NCBI GenBank assembly: GCA_041398025.1
Contig: JAWKVM010000018.1
Coordinates: 1-64,000 of the forward strand
DNA length: 64,000 bases
From: JANQPX01 sp041398025
Lineage (GTDB): Bacteria; Pseudomonadota; Alphaproteobacteria; Geminicoccales; Geminicoccaceae
Reading direction: 5' to 3'
A program made the translations under genes and the position numbers. The notes below the pieces were generated by a model, which saw only the letters and a program-made list of their open reading frames with translations, did not search any database and was not told the origin of the DNA. Within the stretch, counting starts at the first letter, position 1, and the number at the start of each line of letters is the position of its first letter. Below, piece by piece: positions 17,279 to 25,426 of this stretch.

Positions 17279-18241
17279 ATGAAAGTCATTCGCATTCTGA
17301 GCCTTGGGATCCTGGCGCTCGGATTTCTCGCAACCAGTCTCGTTTTCTTCCAGGTGGACGCTACGGAAGATGCTATCGTCACCCAGTTCGGACAGCCGGT
17401 GCGCGTCATCACAGAGCCGGGTCTCTATGCCAAGCTGCCTGACCCCGTGCAAAGTGTGACCAAAGTCAACAAGCAGGTTCAGGTCTACAACCTGCCGCGC
17501 ACCGAACTCCTGAGCGCTGACAAGAAGAACATCGTCGCCGAAGCTTACGCAACCTGGCAGGTGAACGACGCGCTGCGCTTCCTGAAGAATGTGGGCGATA
17601 TTGTCGGTGCTGACACCAGGCTGAATGACATCATCAAATCCGAGCTTGGCGCCGCTCTTGGACAAGTCGAATTGAGCCAGCTGGTCACGGTCGAGGGCGA
17701 TCAGGTTCGCCTACCAGAGACCTTGACGGCGGTCAGAGATCGCGCCGCCAATCGCACCGAAGCTTACGGCTTCACGGTGACCGATGTTCAGCTCAAGGAA
17801 CTGACATTTCCGGAAGCAAATCTGACGAGCGTCTTTCAACGCATGCGTTCGGAGCGAGAATCCATCGCGCGCAAGTTCCGCTCGGAGGGCACAGAGCAAG
17901 CCGCCCGCATTCGCGCTTCCGCGGACACGGAGAAGTCGCGCATTCTGGCTGCTGCCAATCAGCAGGCGGCCGAGACCCGAGGTCAGGCCGACGCCGAGGC
18001 CATCGCCATCTACGCCGGCGCGTTCGGCAAGGACAAGGAATTCTATCAATTTTCACGGACGCTCGAGTCCTACACCCGGTTCATCGACGAAAACACGACG
18101 CTCATCCTGCCGTCAGATTCCGAACTTCTGCGCTATCTCGATCCAGCCAGTGCCCTTGACTTGCCTGTTCCTGGTGCGGAGACAAAAAGCAAGGAGCTTG
18201 CCACGTCCATGGGCTCCCAAAAGCGGATGATGCGGCCATGA
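17279..18241 (+). CDS. HflC-like SPFH protease modulator
   Basis: 320 residues. A single N-terminal TM (LSLGILALGFLATSLVFFQV) is followed by TEDAIVTQFGQPVRVITEPGLYAKLPDP, the HflC form of the SPFH core, then a coiled-coil region ending in EAIAIYAGAFGKDKEFYQF and YTRFIDENTTLILPSDSELLRYL, all as in HflC. It starts 23 bases after the CDF-HflK fusion and its stop overlaps the next HflK gene by four bases (ATGA). HflC and HflK assemble as alternating subunits facing the periplasm. No ftsH is in the window, so the complex would act with the chromosomal protease or independently. Confidence 0.88.
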   Translation: MKVIRILSLGILALGFLATSLVFFQVDATEDAIVTQFGQPVRVITEPGLYAKLPDPVQSVTKVNKQVQVYNLPRTELLSADKKNIVAEAYATWQVNDALRFLKNVGDIVGADTRLNDIIKSELGAALGQVELSQLVTVEGDQVRLPETLTAVRDRAANRTEAYGFTVTDVQLKELTFPEANLTSVFQRMRSERESIARKFRSEGTEQAARIRASADTEKSRILAAANQQAAETRGQADAEAIAIYAGAFGKDKEFYQFSRTLESYTRFIDENTTLILPSDSELLRYLDPASALDLPVPGAETKSKELATSMGSQKRMMRP

Positions 18242-19377
18242 GCAGCGAAGAAGATCTGACGAAGGCCGGTTCGCAGCCCGAGACGCCGGGGAAATTCGGC
18301 TGGTGGTCTCGTCTGGTGGGTCGCATGCGTGTCATCTTCGCTCGCGCATCGCGGCTCTTTTACAATGATGATGAATCGCCGTTAGCGGATCTGCGAACGG
18401 CCCTCGGCCACCTTCGACCTGCGCTGGTCTTATGGGGTCTGGGCGGGGTGGCGTTGATTGGCTTCCTGTCGACGGGCGTCTACTCGGTCGCCCCGGGCGA
18501 GGAAGCTGTGGTGCGCCGTTTCGGCGAGGTAATCGAGCCGCGCGTCGCGTCTGGGCTTCACTATCGCCTGCCATGGCCCATCGACCGCGTCGATATCGTC
18601 AACGTGAACCAAGTCCGTCGAGAGCAGGTCGGCGTCCTCGAGCCGGAGGCGGAACACTTGCATCCGGAACCACCATCGGCCCTGCAGGCACTCTCAGGCG
18701 ACACCAATGTCGTCGACGTCGAAGTCACCGTACAGTATCGCGTCCGCGATCCTGCAGACTATCTGATCAATGTGCGGTACGCCCCATACCGCCTCGTGCG
18801 CGACACGCTCCGAGCCGCCGCCACGAGCCTCGTGACCAGATTGCCGGTCGATGCGCTCTTGACTACCGGACGTCAAACATTGCAGCAGGCGATACAGGAA
18901 GAAACGCAAGAGCGTCTCGATCGCTACCGCAGTGGCCTCGCGGTTGTCGGAGTCGATTTGCAGAAGGCCTTCCCACCCACCCCGGTGGCCAGTGCCTTCA
19001 CCGCCGTCAATACCGCGCGTGAAGACATGGTGCGGACCATCAACGAAGCCACGGGATATGCCAACAGCCTCTTACCGGAAGCCAGAGGTGAGGCTCAGCA
19101 GATACGCGCGGTGGCACAAGCTTATCGGTCGGATGTCCTGGCGCAAGCCGAGGGGTCGGCGCGATCGTTCGACGCCGTGCTGACTGAGTACAAGAAAAAT
19201 GCCGCTGCCTATGGCGAGGACGTCACGCGCTATCGCTTGTACCTGGAGACCATCGACGAAATCATGTCGCGCATGCAGGTCTATGCACTGGATACAACCA
19301 ATGGCGGTCGCGTCAATTTGCGGCTATTCGGCGATCGGGCCGGCGGACCTGCTGCCATGGGCGAGCCGCTTCGCTAA
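18238..19377 (+). CDS. HflK-like SPFH protease modulator (second copy)
   Basis: 379 residues. A basic and acidic N-terminal tail of about 60 residues, one TM (LWGLGGVALIGFLSTGVYSV), then VAPGEEAVVRRFGEVIEPRV, GLHYRLPWPIDRVD, LSGDTNVVDVEVTVQYRV and the coiled coil VNTAREDMVRTINEATGYAN of HflK. It lacks the N-terminal Gly-rich tail of E. coli HflK. It overlaps the HflC gene by ATGA and is followed after two bases by a parvulin foldase gene, so at least four genes are translationally tight. One HflC with two distinct HflK-type proteins suggests a mixed cage. Confidence 0.88.
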   Translation: MSSEEDLTKAGSQPETPGKFGWWSRLVGRMRVIFARASRLFYNDDESPLADLRTALGHLRPALVLWGLGGVALIGFLSTGVYSVAPGEEAVVRRFGEVIEPRVASGLHYRLPWPIDRVDIVNVNQVRREQVGVLEPEAEHLHPEPPSALQALSGDTNVVDVEVTVQYRVRDPADYLINVRYAPYRLVRDTLRAAATSLVTRLPVDALLTTGRQTLQQAIQEETQERLDRYRSGLAVVGVDLQKAFPPTPVASAFTAVNTAREDMVRTINEATGYANSLLPEARGEAQQIRAVAQAYRSDVLAQAEGSARSFDAVLTEYKKNAAAYGEDVTRYRLYLETIDEIMSRMQVYALDTTNGGRVNLRLFGDRAGGPAAMGEPLR

Positions 19378-19379
19378 TC

Positions 19380-21458
19380 ATGGGACACGCTTGGCGCCAG
19401 ACCTGGTCTGATATTGTTGACAGCGTTCGAGGCAAGTCGCCGAGAGCCACGGAACCCGGCGGCGCGGCAATCGATACAAATCGAGCAATCGACGACCCGC
19501 TCGACAAGAAGGACCCGCCAGCAACCCGAGGACGCGGCTCGATTTGGTGGCGCCGGTTGGCCAATCCGAAGATCGCGGTTGCCGGGCTCATCGCAAGTAT
19601 CGCTACGATACCATGGCTGCTGACGCCCTTCCACTTCGGCGCCGACTTGTGGGCGCCGGCCCCGCCAGCACCTGACGTTGTGGCCACGTTCGACGGTGGG
19701 CAAATCACGCTTGGCGATGTCGAAGCCCATCTGGACCTGCTTGTGCCTGCCGAAATGCGTGAGCACGCGCAATCGTCGCACACGCTGCTGTCGGTCGTCG
19801 AAGACCTCATTTCGGATCAACTGGTGATCCGATGGGCTGCTGATCGTAAGCCGGAATCAGACGAAGCGTTCCGCCATGCTGTCAAGCATATCAACGAAGA
19901 GCTGAGGCTGGACGCGTTCGCCAATGAGCTTCACGAGGATGCGTTGCCGATCGCCGAGAGCGAAATTCGAGCATTCTATGATGCCAACAGGTCACGCTTC
20001 GGTGAACGCTCCTTCGCAGATGCTCGGGAGGAGATCCGCCAACTGCTCGTGGCCGAACGCGAACCGGCGTATGTCGACGACTACATGGCCCGATTGAGAG
20101 CCAACGCCTCGATCACGCGCAGCTTTGACCTTCTCGATATCCCACCGCCGACAGAAGAAGAGCTGAAGCGCTACTATCGAGCCAACGAGAGCGACTTCGC
20201 CTTGCAACGTCGAGCGGTCGTCGACGAAATCGAGCTTCCCTTCTACGACACGGAAGTTAGCGCCCGGCAGCAGGCTAGCGATGTCTTGTTGCGAATTCGA
20301 GGTGGTGCCACGTTCGAGGAGGCCGCAGCGCATTTGCCGGAGGCGCGCGTCTCAATCGGTGCCGAGGTGGCCGATGGCATCCGCCCTCCTCCCTGGGACA
20401 GCAATGTCTTCACCATGACATCCGGGCAGCTGGGCAGTGTTTTTCAGGCTGGCGAGGCCTTTTTCATTGTGCGGCTGAATGAGCTTCAGCCGGCGCGGAT
20501 TCAAAGCCTCTCCGAAGTGCGGCCTGTCGTCGAGGCGGCCGTCGCGCGAGAGAACGAACGCGAATGGTTTGAAGTCCACGGGTCGAAGACCCTCTTCACC
20601 TTGGACGGCAAGGGCTACTCCCTAGCACAGTTCTACCAGGAATTTCAGGAGATGCCCGTTGAGCTTCGAGAGCGTTACAGCGGGCCGAAGGGCCTTCGGG
20701 AGCTAGCCGACTCGTTGATCGATCGGATGCTTCTCGTGACCGACACCTACGACAATCTCCTCGACGTCAAATCGAAACCGCTCGCTGATGAGACACGGTT
20801 GCAGTTGCTTCGCCAAATGATGGAGCAGGAGGAGGTCGACGATAAGATCGAGATTACCGACGAAGAGATGCAAGCGTTCTACGCGAAGAATCGGGAACAG
20901 CTGATCGAACCGCCCAAAGTGCGCATCCGGTATATACGCATTGACCTGGGCACGAGCGCCGATGAGGAACGCCGCGCCCGGGAGCGTGCGAAGGAGGCTT
21001 ACGGCAAGCTGGTCCCAGGCCTCCTTCGGGAGGGGGCTGATTTTGCAGTCGTGGCGCGGGAATACTCCGAAGATGCCCAGACCGCAGCCAATGGCGGAGA
21101 ACTCCCGGACTGGATCGGCGAGAGCGGCGATCCCTTCGTCGAAATGACCGATCATCCATTCCACGAGGCGGTCCTGAGGCTTGATCCCGGGACGATAGGC
21201 GCGCCGTTCGAGTTGGCCGGCAGTCTGTTCATCGTGGAGGTCTTGGAACGAACCGAGCCGCGGACACTCAGCCTCGAAGACGTTAGACCTTCGATCGAAA
21301 GGGCGCTGACCAGTCAAGAACACGCGAAACTTGCTGCCAGCTTGCAAGAGAGGTTGCTCGAGGATGCGGATGTCGAGATCTACATCAGCGTTCTCGAGGC
21401 ATACGTTGAGGAGCTCTCGCGATCAAGCGCATCATCTGCGGAAGGCGGAGATGGCTGA
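19380..21458 (+). CDS. membrane-anchored SurA/PpiD-like foldase with two parvulin domains
   Basis: 692 residues. One TM near 60-80 (PKIAVAGLIASIATIPWLL), then a chaperone region (FDGGQITLGDVEAHLD, EDLISDQLVIRWA) and two parvulin-type PPIase domains. The first, ~280-400, is degenerate and reads VFQAGEAFFIVRLNEL. The second, ~515-640, has VRIRYIRIDLGTSADEE, GADFAVVAREYSED, GGELPDWIGE and GAPFELAGSLFIVEVLE. This is the PpiD/SurA layout: it should help fold or triage proteins at the outer face of the inner membrane. It starts two bases after the HflK stop, so it belongs to the SPFH operon. No lipoprotein signal is seen. Confidence 0.85.
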   Translation: MGHAWRQTWSDIVDSVRGKSPRATEPGGAAIDTNRAIDDPLDKKDPPATRGRGSIWWRRLANPKIAVAGLIASIATIPWLLTPFHFGADLWAPAPPAPDVVATFDGGQITLGDVEAHLDLLVPAEMREHAQSSHTLLSVVEDLISDQLVIRWAADRKPESDEAFRHAVKHINEELRLDAFANELHEDALPIAESEIRAFYDANRSRFGERSFADAREEIRQLLVAEREPAYVDDYMARLRANASITRSFDLLDIPPPTEEELKRYYRANESDFALQRRAVVDEIELPFYDTEVSARQQASDVLLRIRGGATFEEAAAHLPEARVSIGAEVADGIRPPPWDSNVFTMTSGQLGSVFQAGEAFFIVRLNELQPARIQSLSEVRPVVEAAVARENEREWFEVHGSKTLFTLDGKGYSLAQFYQEFQEMPVELRERYSGPKGLRELADSLIDRMLLVTDTYDNLLDVKSKPLADETRLQLLRQMMEQEEVDDKIEITDEEMQAFYAKNREQLIEPPKVRIRYIRIDLGTSADEERRARERAKEAYGKLVPGLLREGADFAVVAREYSEDAQTAANGGELPDWIGESGDPFVEMTDHPFHEAVLRLDPGTIGAPFELAGSLFIVEVLERTEPRTLSLEDVRPSIERALTSQEHAKLAASLQERLLEDADVEIYISVLEAYVEELSRSSASSAEGGDG

Positions 21459-21630
21459 TGGGGTGCTCGCGACAGCCACGTTTCATCCGGTTGCAGGTGA
21501 AGAGCGTGTTGATTGGCAACCGATGATTAAGCCCAAGATGATCGTGCGCTGGGGTCGCTTGGCACGGCGGGTTTCGGAGCCGGCAGCCGAAGGATGCCAA
21601 CCGGGAGCTTGCCGATGCGATGGCGTATGA
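21451..21630 (+). CDS. possible small protein overlapping the foldase end
   Basis: 59 codons beginning at an ATG that overlaps the foldase stop by eight bases, with GAAGG just upstream. The product starts MADGVLATATFHP and ends CQPGACRCDGV. It has no hydrophobic segment and no recognised family. Overlap and ribosome site are the only support. The 470 bases between the foldase and the M16 peptidase hold only this frame and the small membrane frame that overlaps its end. Confidence 0.25.
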   Translation: MADGVLATATFHPVAGEERVDWQPMIKPKMIVRWGRLARRVSEPAAEGCQPGACRCDGV

Positions 21631-21797
21631 TTCTGTTGGCCTTGGGCTTAGCCATTCTCATCGTCCTTGCATGCTGGTGGGCTATGACCAACTGGCTTTT
21701 AGAGCCATATCGCGATCCATCGAGTACGATCAGCGATCCCGCGAAGACCAAGGAGAGCCCGCCGAATGATCGTCATCAAAGGTCGGCTACCATGTAA
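21615..21797 (+). CDS. possible small single-span membrane protein
   Basis: 60 codons from ATG 21615, preceded by GGGAG at seven bases. The product MRWRMILLALGLAILIVLACWW is a clear basic-plus-hydrophobic TM segment, followed by a polar tail. Small single-span proteins that act as adaptors are common in protease modulator operons, so a role with the SPFH complex is possible, but no family is recognised. It starts inside the preceding small frame. Confidence 0.4.
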   Translation: MRWRMILLALGLAILIVLACWWAMTNWLLEPYRDPSSTISDPAKTKESPPNDRHQRSATM

Positions 21798-21928
21798 TCG
21801 TCATGGCGGTGACGGTTTATGACGGCATGGCGCCGCTACACCGCCAAGCACGAACCGCTATCGCTGGATGCCGCTGCCTTCGACATACTGTGAATCCGAC
21901 ATCTTTGCGATGAGGAACCACAAGGACC

Positions 21929-23344
21929 ATGTGGAGAATACGCCTAATCCTGCGGAATGCCCTCTTTGCATTGGGATCCACGACGACATTGGCTTTCGCC
22001 CAGCCCATGTTCCAAACTGATGCACTGGATCTGGCCAAGCCCATTCGGCAGACCCTAGCGAGCGAGATTTCGGTAGCACCTACGCTGGATAGCTTCACAC
22101 TCGACAACGGGCTCCGCATTGTCGCGGTTCCGATCGCTAATGCGACCAATGCAACACTGATGGTCTGGTATGGCGCCGGGTCAGCTGACGATCCACCTGA
22201 TCTGCCAGGTCTTGCCCACTATACTGAGCACGCCACGTTTCGTGCGCTTGGAACACATGAGCCGGAAGGTGGGTCGCCTGCCAAGCCAGCCGCACCCTAT
22301 GTTAACGCGCAGCCAGAAGCGTTCACATCATTCGACTATACGGCGTACTATCACATCCTGCCAAACCAGCAATTGGATCCTGCTCTTGAACTCGAAGCCG
22401 CACGGTTGTCGACACTCACGATCGACGATGCAGCTGTCGAGGCCGAACGCGATGAAGTCCTCGGTGAGCGGATGCACGACATCGACCGCGAGCCGCTTGT
22501 ATCGTTGGAGGAAGAAGTCCAGGCCGCGATGTTTGCAGGCACCCCATATCAGTCTCCGATCATTGCCGAAGACTTCGTGACCAAACAGACCTCAGCGGCC
22601 GATGTAAACGCGTTCCTCGATACCTGGTACGCGCCCAACAACGCGATCTTGGTCGTGGCCGGCGCCGTCGATCCAAGTGGGCTGCGTCAGAAGGTTGAAC
22701 GCTACTTCGCGCCCATCTCGCCTCGCGACGTGCCAAAGAGAGAGCGACCTAGCCCAAGTTCATCGGACGTCATCAGTTTGGCGCTTGAGTACGAATCGAG
22801 CCACCCGAGATTGTGGGCTCGAACCTCTCTCGCTCCGAGCTTTGCGACAGCTGGCGGTCATGAAGCCGTCGCGCTCCAAATCCTCGCCATTGTCTTGGCC
22901 GATGGCGACTTCGGCCCGCTCCATACAAAGCTCATCGACGAGCTTGGAGTAGCTCGTGAGCTTTCGATCGAATATGACCCCAATGCCATCACCGATACGA
23001 CCTTCACCATTCACGCGGTCCTACCGAATGACGATGACTCTTCGGCCTTCGAGAAGGCTCTCGAGAGTGAACTTGCCAAGCTCACGACCCTTGCTGTTTC
23101 CACGACCGAAGTGATAAGGGCCCGAGATCACGCTCTCTCCGAACTGGCAGCGGCTTGGAGAGATCCCTATGAAGCCGCGAATCTCGTTGGAACCACCCTG
23201 GCCACCGGGCAGAGTCTGAAGGATCTAGCTTCTTTGCCAGAAAAGATTTCGGCCGTTGGGCCCGAAGACATCCGTCGCGCTGCACACCTAGTCGTCACTG
23301 CCAGCAGGAGAGTCACGGCGATGACGAGAGCTTACGTGGATTGA
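21929..23344 (+). CDS. M16-family (insulinase-like) zinc metallopeptidase, exported
   Basis: 471 residues with a signal peptide (ALFALGSTTTLAFAQ). The inverted zinc motif is HYTEH in GLAHYTEHATFRALGT, with the distal Glu in EAERDEVLGERMH, so the active site is complete. The C-terminal half is the non-catalytic M16 domain (YAPNNAILVVAGAVDPSGL and on). Length and layout match the single-polypeptide PqqL/YmxG-type M16 proteases. It should degrade peptides or misfolded segments in the periplasm. It lies 470 bases after the foldase on the same strand and probably belongs to the same envelope module. Confidence 0.9.
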   Translation: MWRIRLILRNALFALGSTTTLAFAQPMFQTDALDLAKPIRQTLASEISVAPTLDSFTLDNGLRIVAVPIANATNATLMVWYGAGSADDPPDLPGLAHYTEHATFRALGTHEPEGGSPAKPAAPYVNAQPEAFTSFDYTAYYHILPNQQLDPALELEAARLSTLTIDDAAVEAERDEVLGERMHDIDREPLVSLEEEVQAAMFAGTPYQSPIIAEDFVTKQTSAADVNAFLDTWYAPNNAILVVAGAVDPSGLRQKVERYFAPISPRDVPKRERPSPSSSDVISLALEYESSHPRLWARTSLAPSFATAGGHEAVALQILAIVLADGDFGPLHTKLIDELGVARELSIEYDPNAITDTTFTIHAVLPNDDDSSAFEKALESELAKLTTLAVSTTEVIRARDHALSELAAAWRDPYEAANLVGTTLATGQSLKDLASLPEKISAVGPEDIRRAAHLVVTASRRVTAMTRAYVD

Positions 23345-23607
23345 TCCGCTCGTCGCGTTTGCAGCTGGGCGCAGCCTCTCCGACGCTCGGTTGTCTGATA
23401 TGGTCTCTTTAAGGCATCATTGAAAAATTCGGCTGCTGCGATTGTCGGAGCCGAGACAGCAGACGGCAATGGCTTGCTTCGCTGCGAGGCCGCGATCAAA
23501 TGCCTGCGGCAAATTGGATCGCGGTCGGAATTCTGGTTGAACCTCCAGTAGCTGAAGCTTGTAAAAGCCGCCAAGAATCTAGATTCAACAGCAAGTGCAG
23601 GGGTGAA

Positions 23608-23970
23608 ATGGACCCCGTTTCAAGAAGTAGTTTGTGCTTTAGCGAGCGAAGCGGTCGTCGGTTTTTGTTCCCGCTCGGGACCGACGACACCGACTCAGAA
23701 AAGGCTCGGCTGATCTTTATCTCGATGAATGCGGACCACGACGCCCTCTCTGCGCTGGCGGACATCGTGCCGCGCATTGAGGCTGGCCTCGCCGGCCCGA
23801 CTGGAAGCCACGAGAGGATCGAAGAAGCCTCGACTCTGGACAGGCATACGGTAGGCCGTTGTTCCCAGATGATTCTTTTCGCTTCGCCAAGCAACTATGC
23901 GACGACCTGTCCATCGAGCACGCCGGTCGAACAAATCCTGACTGACCTAAGAGAGCGCATTTCGGAATGA
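23608..23970 (+). CDS. unknown protein translationally coupled to dsbB
   Basis: 120 residues from ATG 23608, which has AGGGG upstream; the frame is open to 23500. The stop overlaps the dsbB start as ATGA, the same coupling used between dsbB and dsbA, which argues that it is real. The product has RRFLFPLGTDDTDSEKARL, then a central ALADIVPRIEAGLAG, four scattered Cys and no TM or signal peptide. I recognise no family. It may be a cytoplasmic partner of the disulfide system. The 260 bases between the M16 gene and this start show nothing. Confidence 0.5.
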   Translation: MDPVSRSSLCFSERSGRRFLFPLGTDDTDSEKARLIFISMNADHDALSALADIVPRIEAGLAGPTGSHERIEEASTLDRHTVGRCSQMILFASPSNYATTCPSSTPVEQILTDLRERISE

Positions 23971-24392
23971 CAGGCAGGCTTCCGAATGAAATAGCGCTTT
24001 TCGCCGCCTGGATGGTGGCACTCGTGTCATCGCTCGCCGTGCTTTTTATCGGAGAGGTTCTCGGGCAGACGCCATGTATCCTCTGCTGGTTCCAGCGTGC
24101 CTTCATGTTCCCGCTCGTCGTGGTCTTGGGGCTTGGGCTTTGGTGGCAAGACCGATCGGTGGGCCGCTACGGGATGGCGCTTGCCCTGCTCGGCGGTGCC
24201 ATCGCGCTGTGGCATCTTGGCCTCTACACTGGGCTCATCCCCGAGCGGATCCAACCCTGCGCCGCGACCGGGCCATCCTGTACCGATGAAAGTCAGGTGG
24301 TATTCGGTGTGGCGATTCCGCTTCTCTCGCTTCTCGCCTTCGGGCTGATCGCGGCGTTTTCGGCCGCATCCATCAAGGAAACTCGTAGATGA
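23967..24392 (+). CDS. dsbB: disulfide bond formation protein DsbB
   Basis: 141 residues, four TM helices. The first periplasmic loop has the redox pair in TPCILCWFQRAFMFPL (CxxC), and the second loop has CAATGPSC, the pair that reoxidises DsbA; the helix with LWHLGLYTGLIP lies between. The protein passes electrons from DsbA to quinone. It overlaps the next gene (DsbA-like) by ATGA. A separate dsbB on a stress island supplies oxidising power for the secreted Cys-containing proteins encoded around it. Confidence 0.93.
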   Translation: MTGRLPNEIALFAAWMVALVSSLAVLFIGEVLGQTPCILCWFQRAFMFPLVVVLGLGLWWQDRSVGRYGMALALLGGAIALWHLGLYTGLIPERIQPCAATGPSCTDESQVVFGVAIPLLSLLAFGLIAAFSAASIKETRR

Positions 24393-25048
24393 CCCGTAAG
24401 CCCCTGATGCTCGCCTTTCTTGGCATTGCCCTCGCCGTTTTCGCCTCGGCCGCCTGGTATGTATCCCGCGCCGTCCCGGTCGGCGAAGGCGCATCCGTCG
24501 CGCCGGAGATGGCCGAGGCGCTGATGCGCCCCTATTCCCCGATCCTCGGACCTATGGAGGCGCCGGTGACCATCGTCGAGTTCTTCGACCCGGCCTGCGA
24601 GGCCTGCCGCGCCTTCCATCCGGTGGTGAAAGACATCATGGCCGAGCACGGAGACGCTGTGCGTGTCATCATCCGCTACACGCCATCCCACGGAGAGGCG
24701 TCAGAGGAGTCCATTCGGTTGCTGGAAGCCGCAAGGATGCAGGGGATCTTCGAGCCGGTCATGGAAGCGATCTTGCGTGAGCAGCCGCGTTGGGCCTCGC
24801 ACGGCGCGCCGGAGCCCGGGTTGCTTCTCCAAATTGCAGAGACCGCCGGGCTCGATGCCGAACAAGCGAGGACGCAGATGCAGGCGCCTGATATCGTCGC
24901 AGTTCTGAACCAGGACCGCGCGGATGTCGCCACTTTGGGCGTACGTCAAACCCCAACCTTCTTCGTCAACGAAAAGCCGCTCGATGACTTCGGTGAGGCC
25001 GAATTGCGGTCGCTTGTCGAGGTGGAGATTGCCGCCAATGGATCCTGA
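24389..25048 (+). CDS. DsbA-family thiol:disulfide interchange protein
   Basis: 219 residues with an N-terminal TM or uncleaved signal (LMLAFLGIALAVFASAAWYV). The thioredoxin fold has the active site FFDPACEACRAF (CEAC), an inserted helical domain, and the cis-Pro loop GVRQTPTFFVN. A CEAC centre is found in ScsB/Com1-type DsbA relatives rather than CPHC of E. coli DsbA. It is coupled to dsbB, its expected oxidant. Probably anchored in the inner membrane facing the periplasm. Confidence 0.9.
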   Translation: MTRKPLMLAFLGIALAVFASAAWYVSRAVPVGEGASVAPEMAEALMRPYSPILGPMEAPVTIVEFFDPACEACRAFHPVVKDIMAEHGDAVRVIIRYTPSHGEASEESIRLLEAARMQGIFEPVMEAILREQPRWASHGAPEPGLLLQIAETAGLDAEQARTQMQAPDIVAVLNQDRADVATLGVRQTPTFFVNEKPLDDFGEAELRSLVEVEIAANGS

Positions 25049-25426
25049 GCAGGCAGCGACCCTGAGAAGACTAACGGAGCATGGCAACTTTGAACAGCAG
25101 GCCAAGCGTCAAGATGGTGGCATTTCCAATCTTTATCGAATGCCGACCGGGATCTCCTCAAATTCGGACGACATCGCGGCATCGCCAACGTGGCCACACC
25201 CGCCTGGATCTGATCCGATGTCGCTAAAGCCAGAAGCGGCGGGAAGGTTTCTGATAAGGTATGAGCGGACGCCGATGGAAGGGGGGCAAGCAGACTGTCA
25301 TCCATAAGGCGATAGTCTTTCTCTTCGACAAGGTCGCACGCGCTTGAGCGGCTGCATATCAAGAACTGGCGGAATTTGCGCTGTTGCAAGGTGCATGGTG
25401 CGATAGGCGAACAGGATGGGGGGCAT
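25049..25426. other. gap between the dsb pair and the M23 gene
   Basis: No convincing gene. A frame from ATG 25038 to 25307 (89 codons) overlaps the DsbA end and begins MDPEQAATLRRLTEHGNF, but it has no family, TM or clear ribosome site, and I do not call it. No promoter or operator stands out. Confidence 0.4.

Noticed and set aside
25038..25307. An 89-codon frame after the DsbA-like gene
   Set aside because: Overlaps the DsbA stop, lacks a ribosome site and a family, and its composition is not clearly coding.
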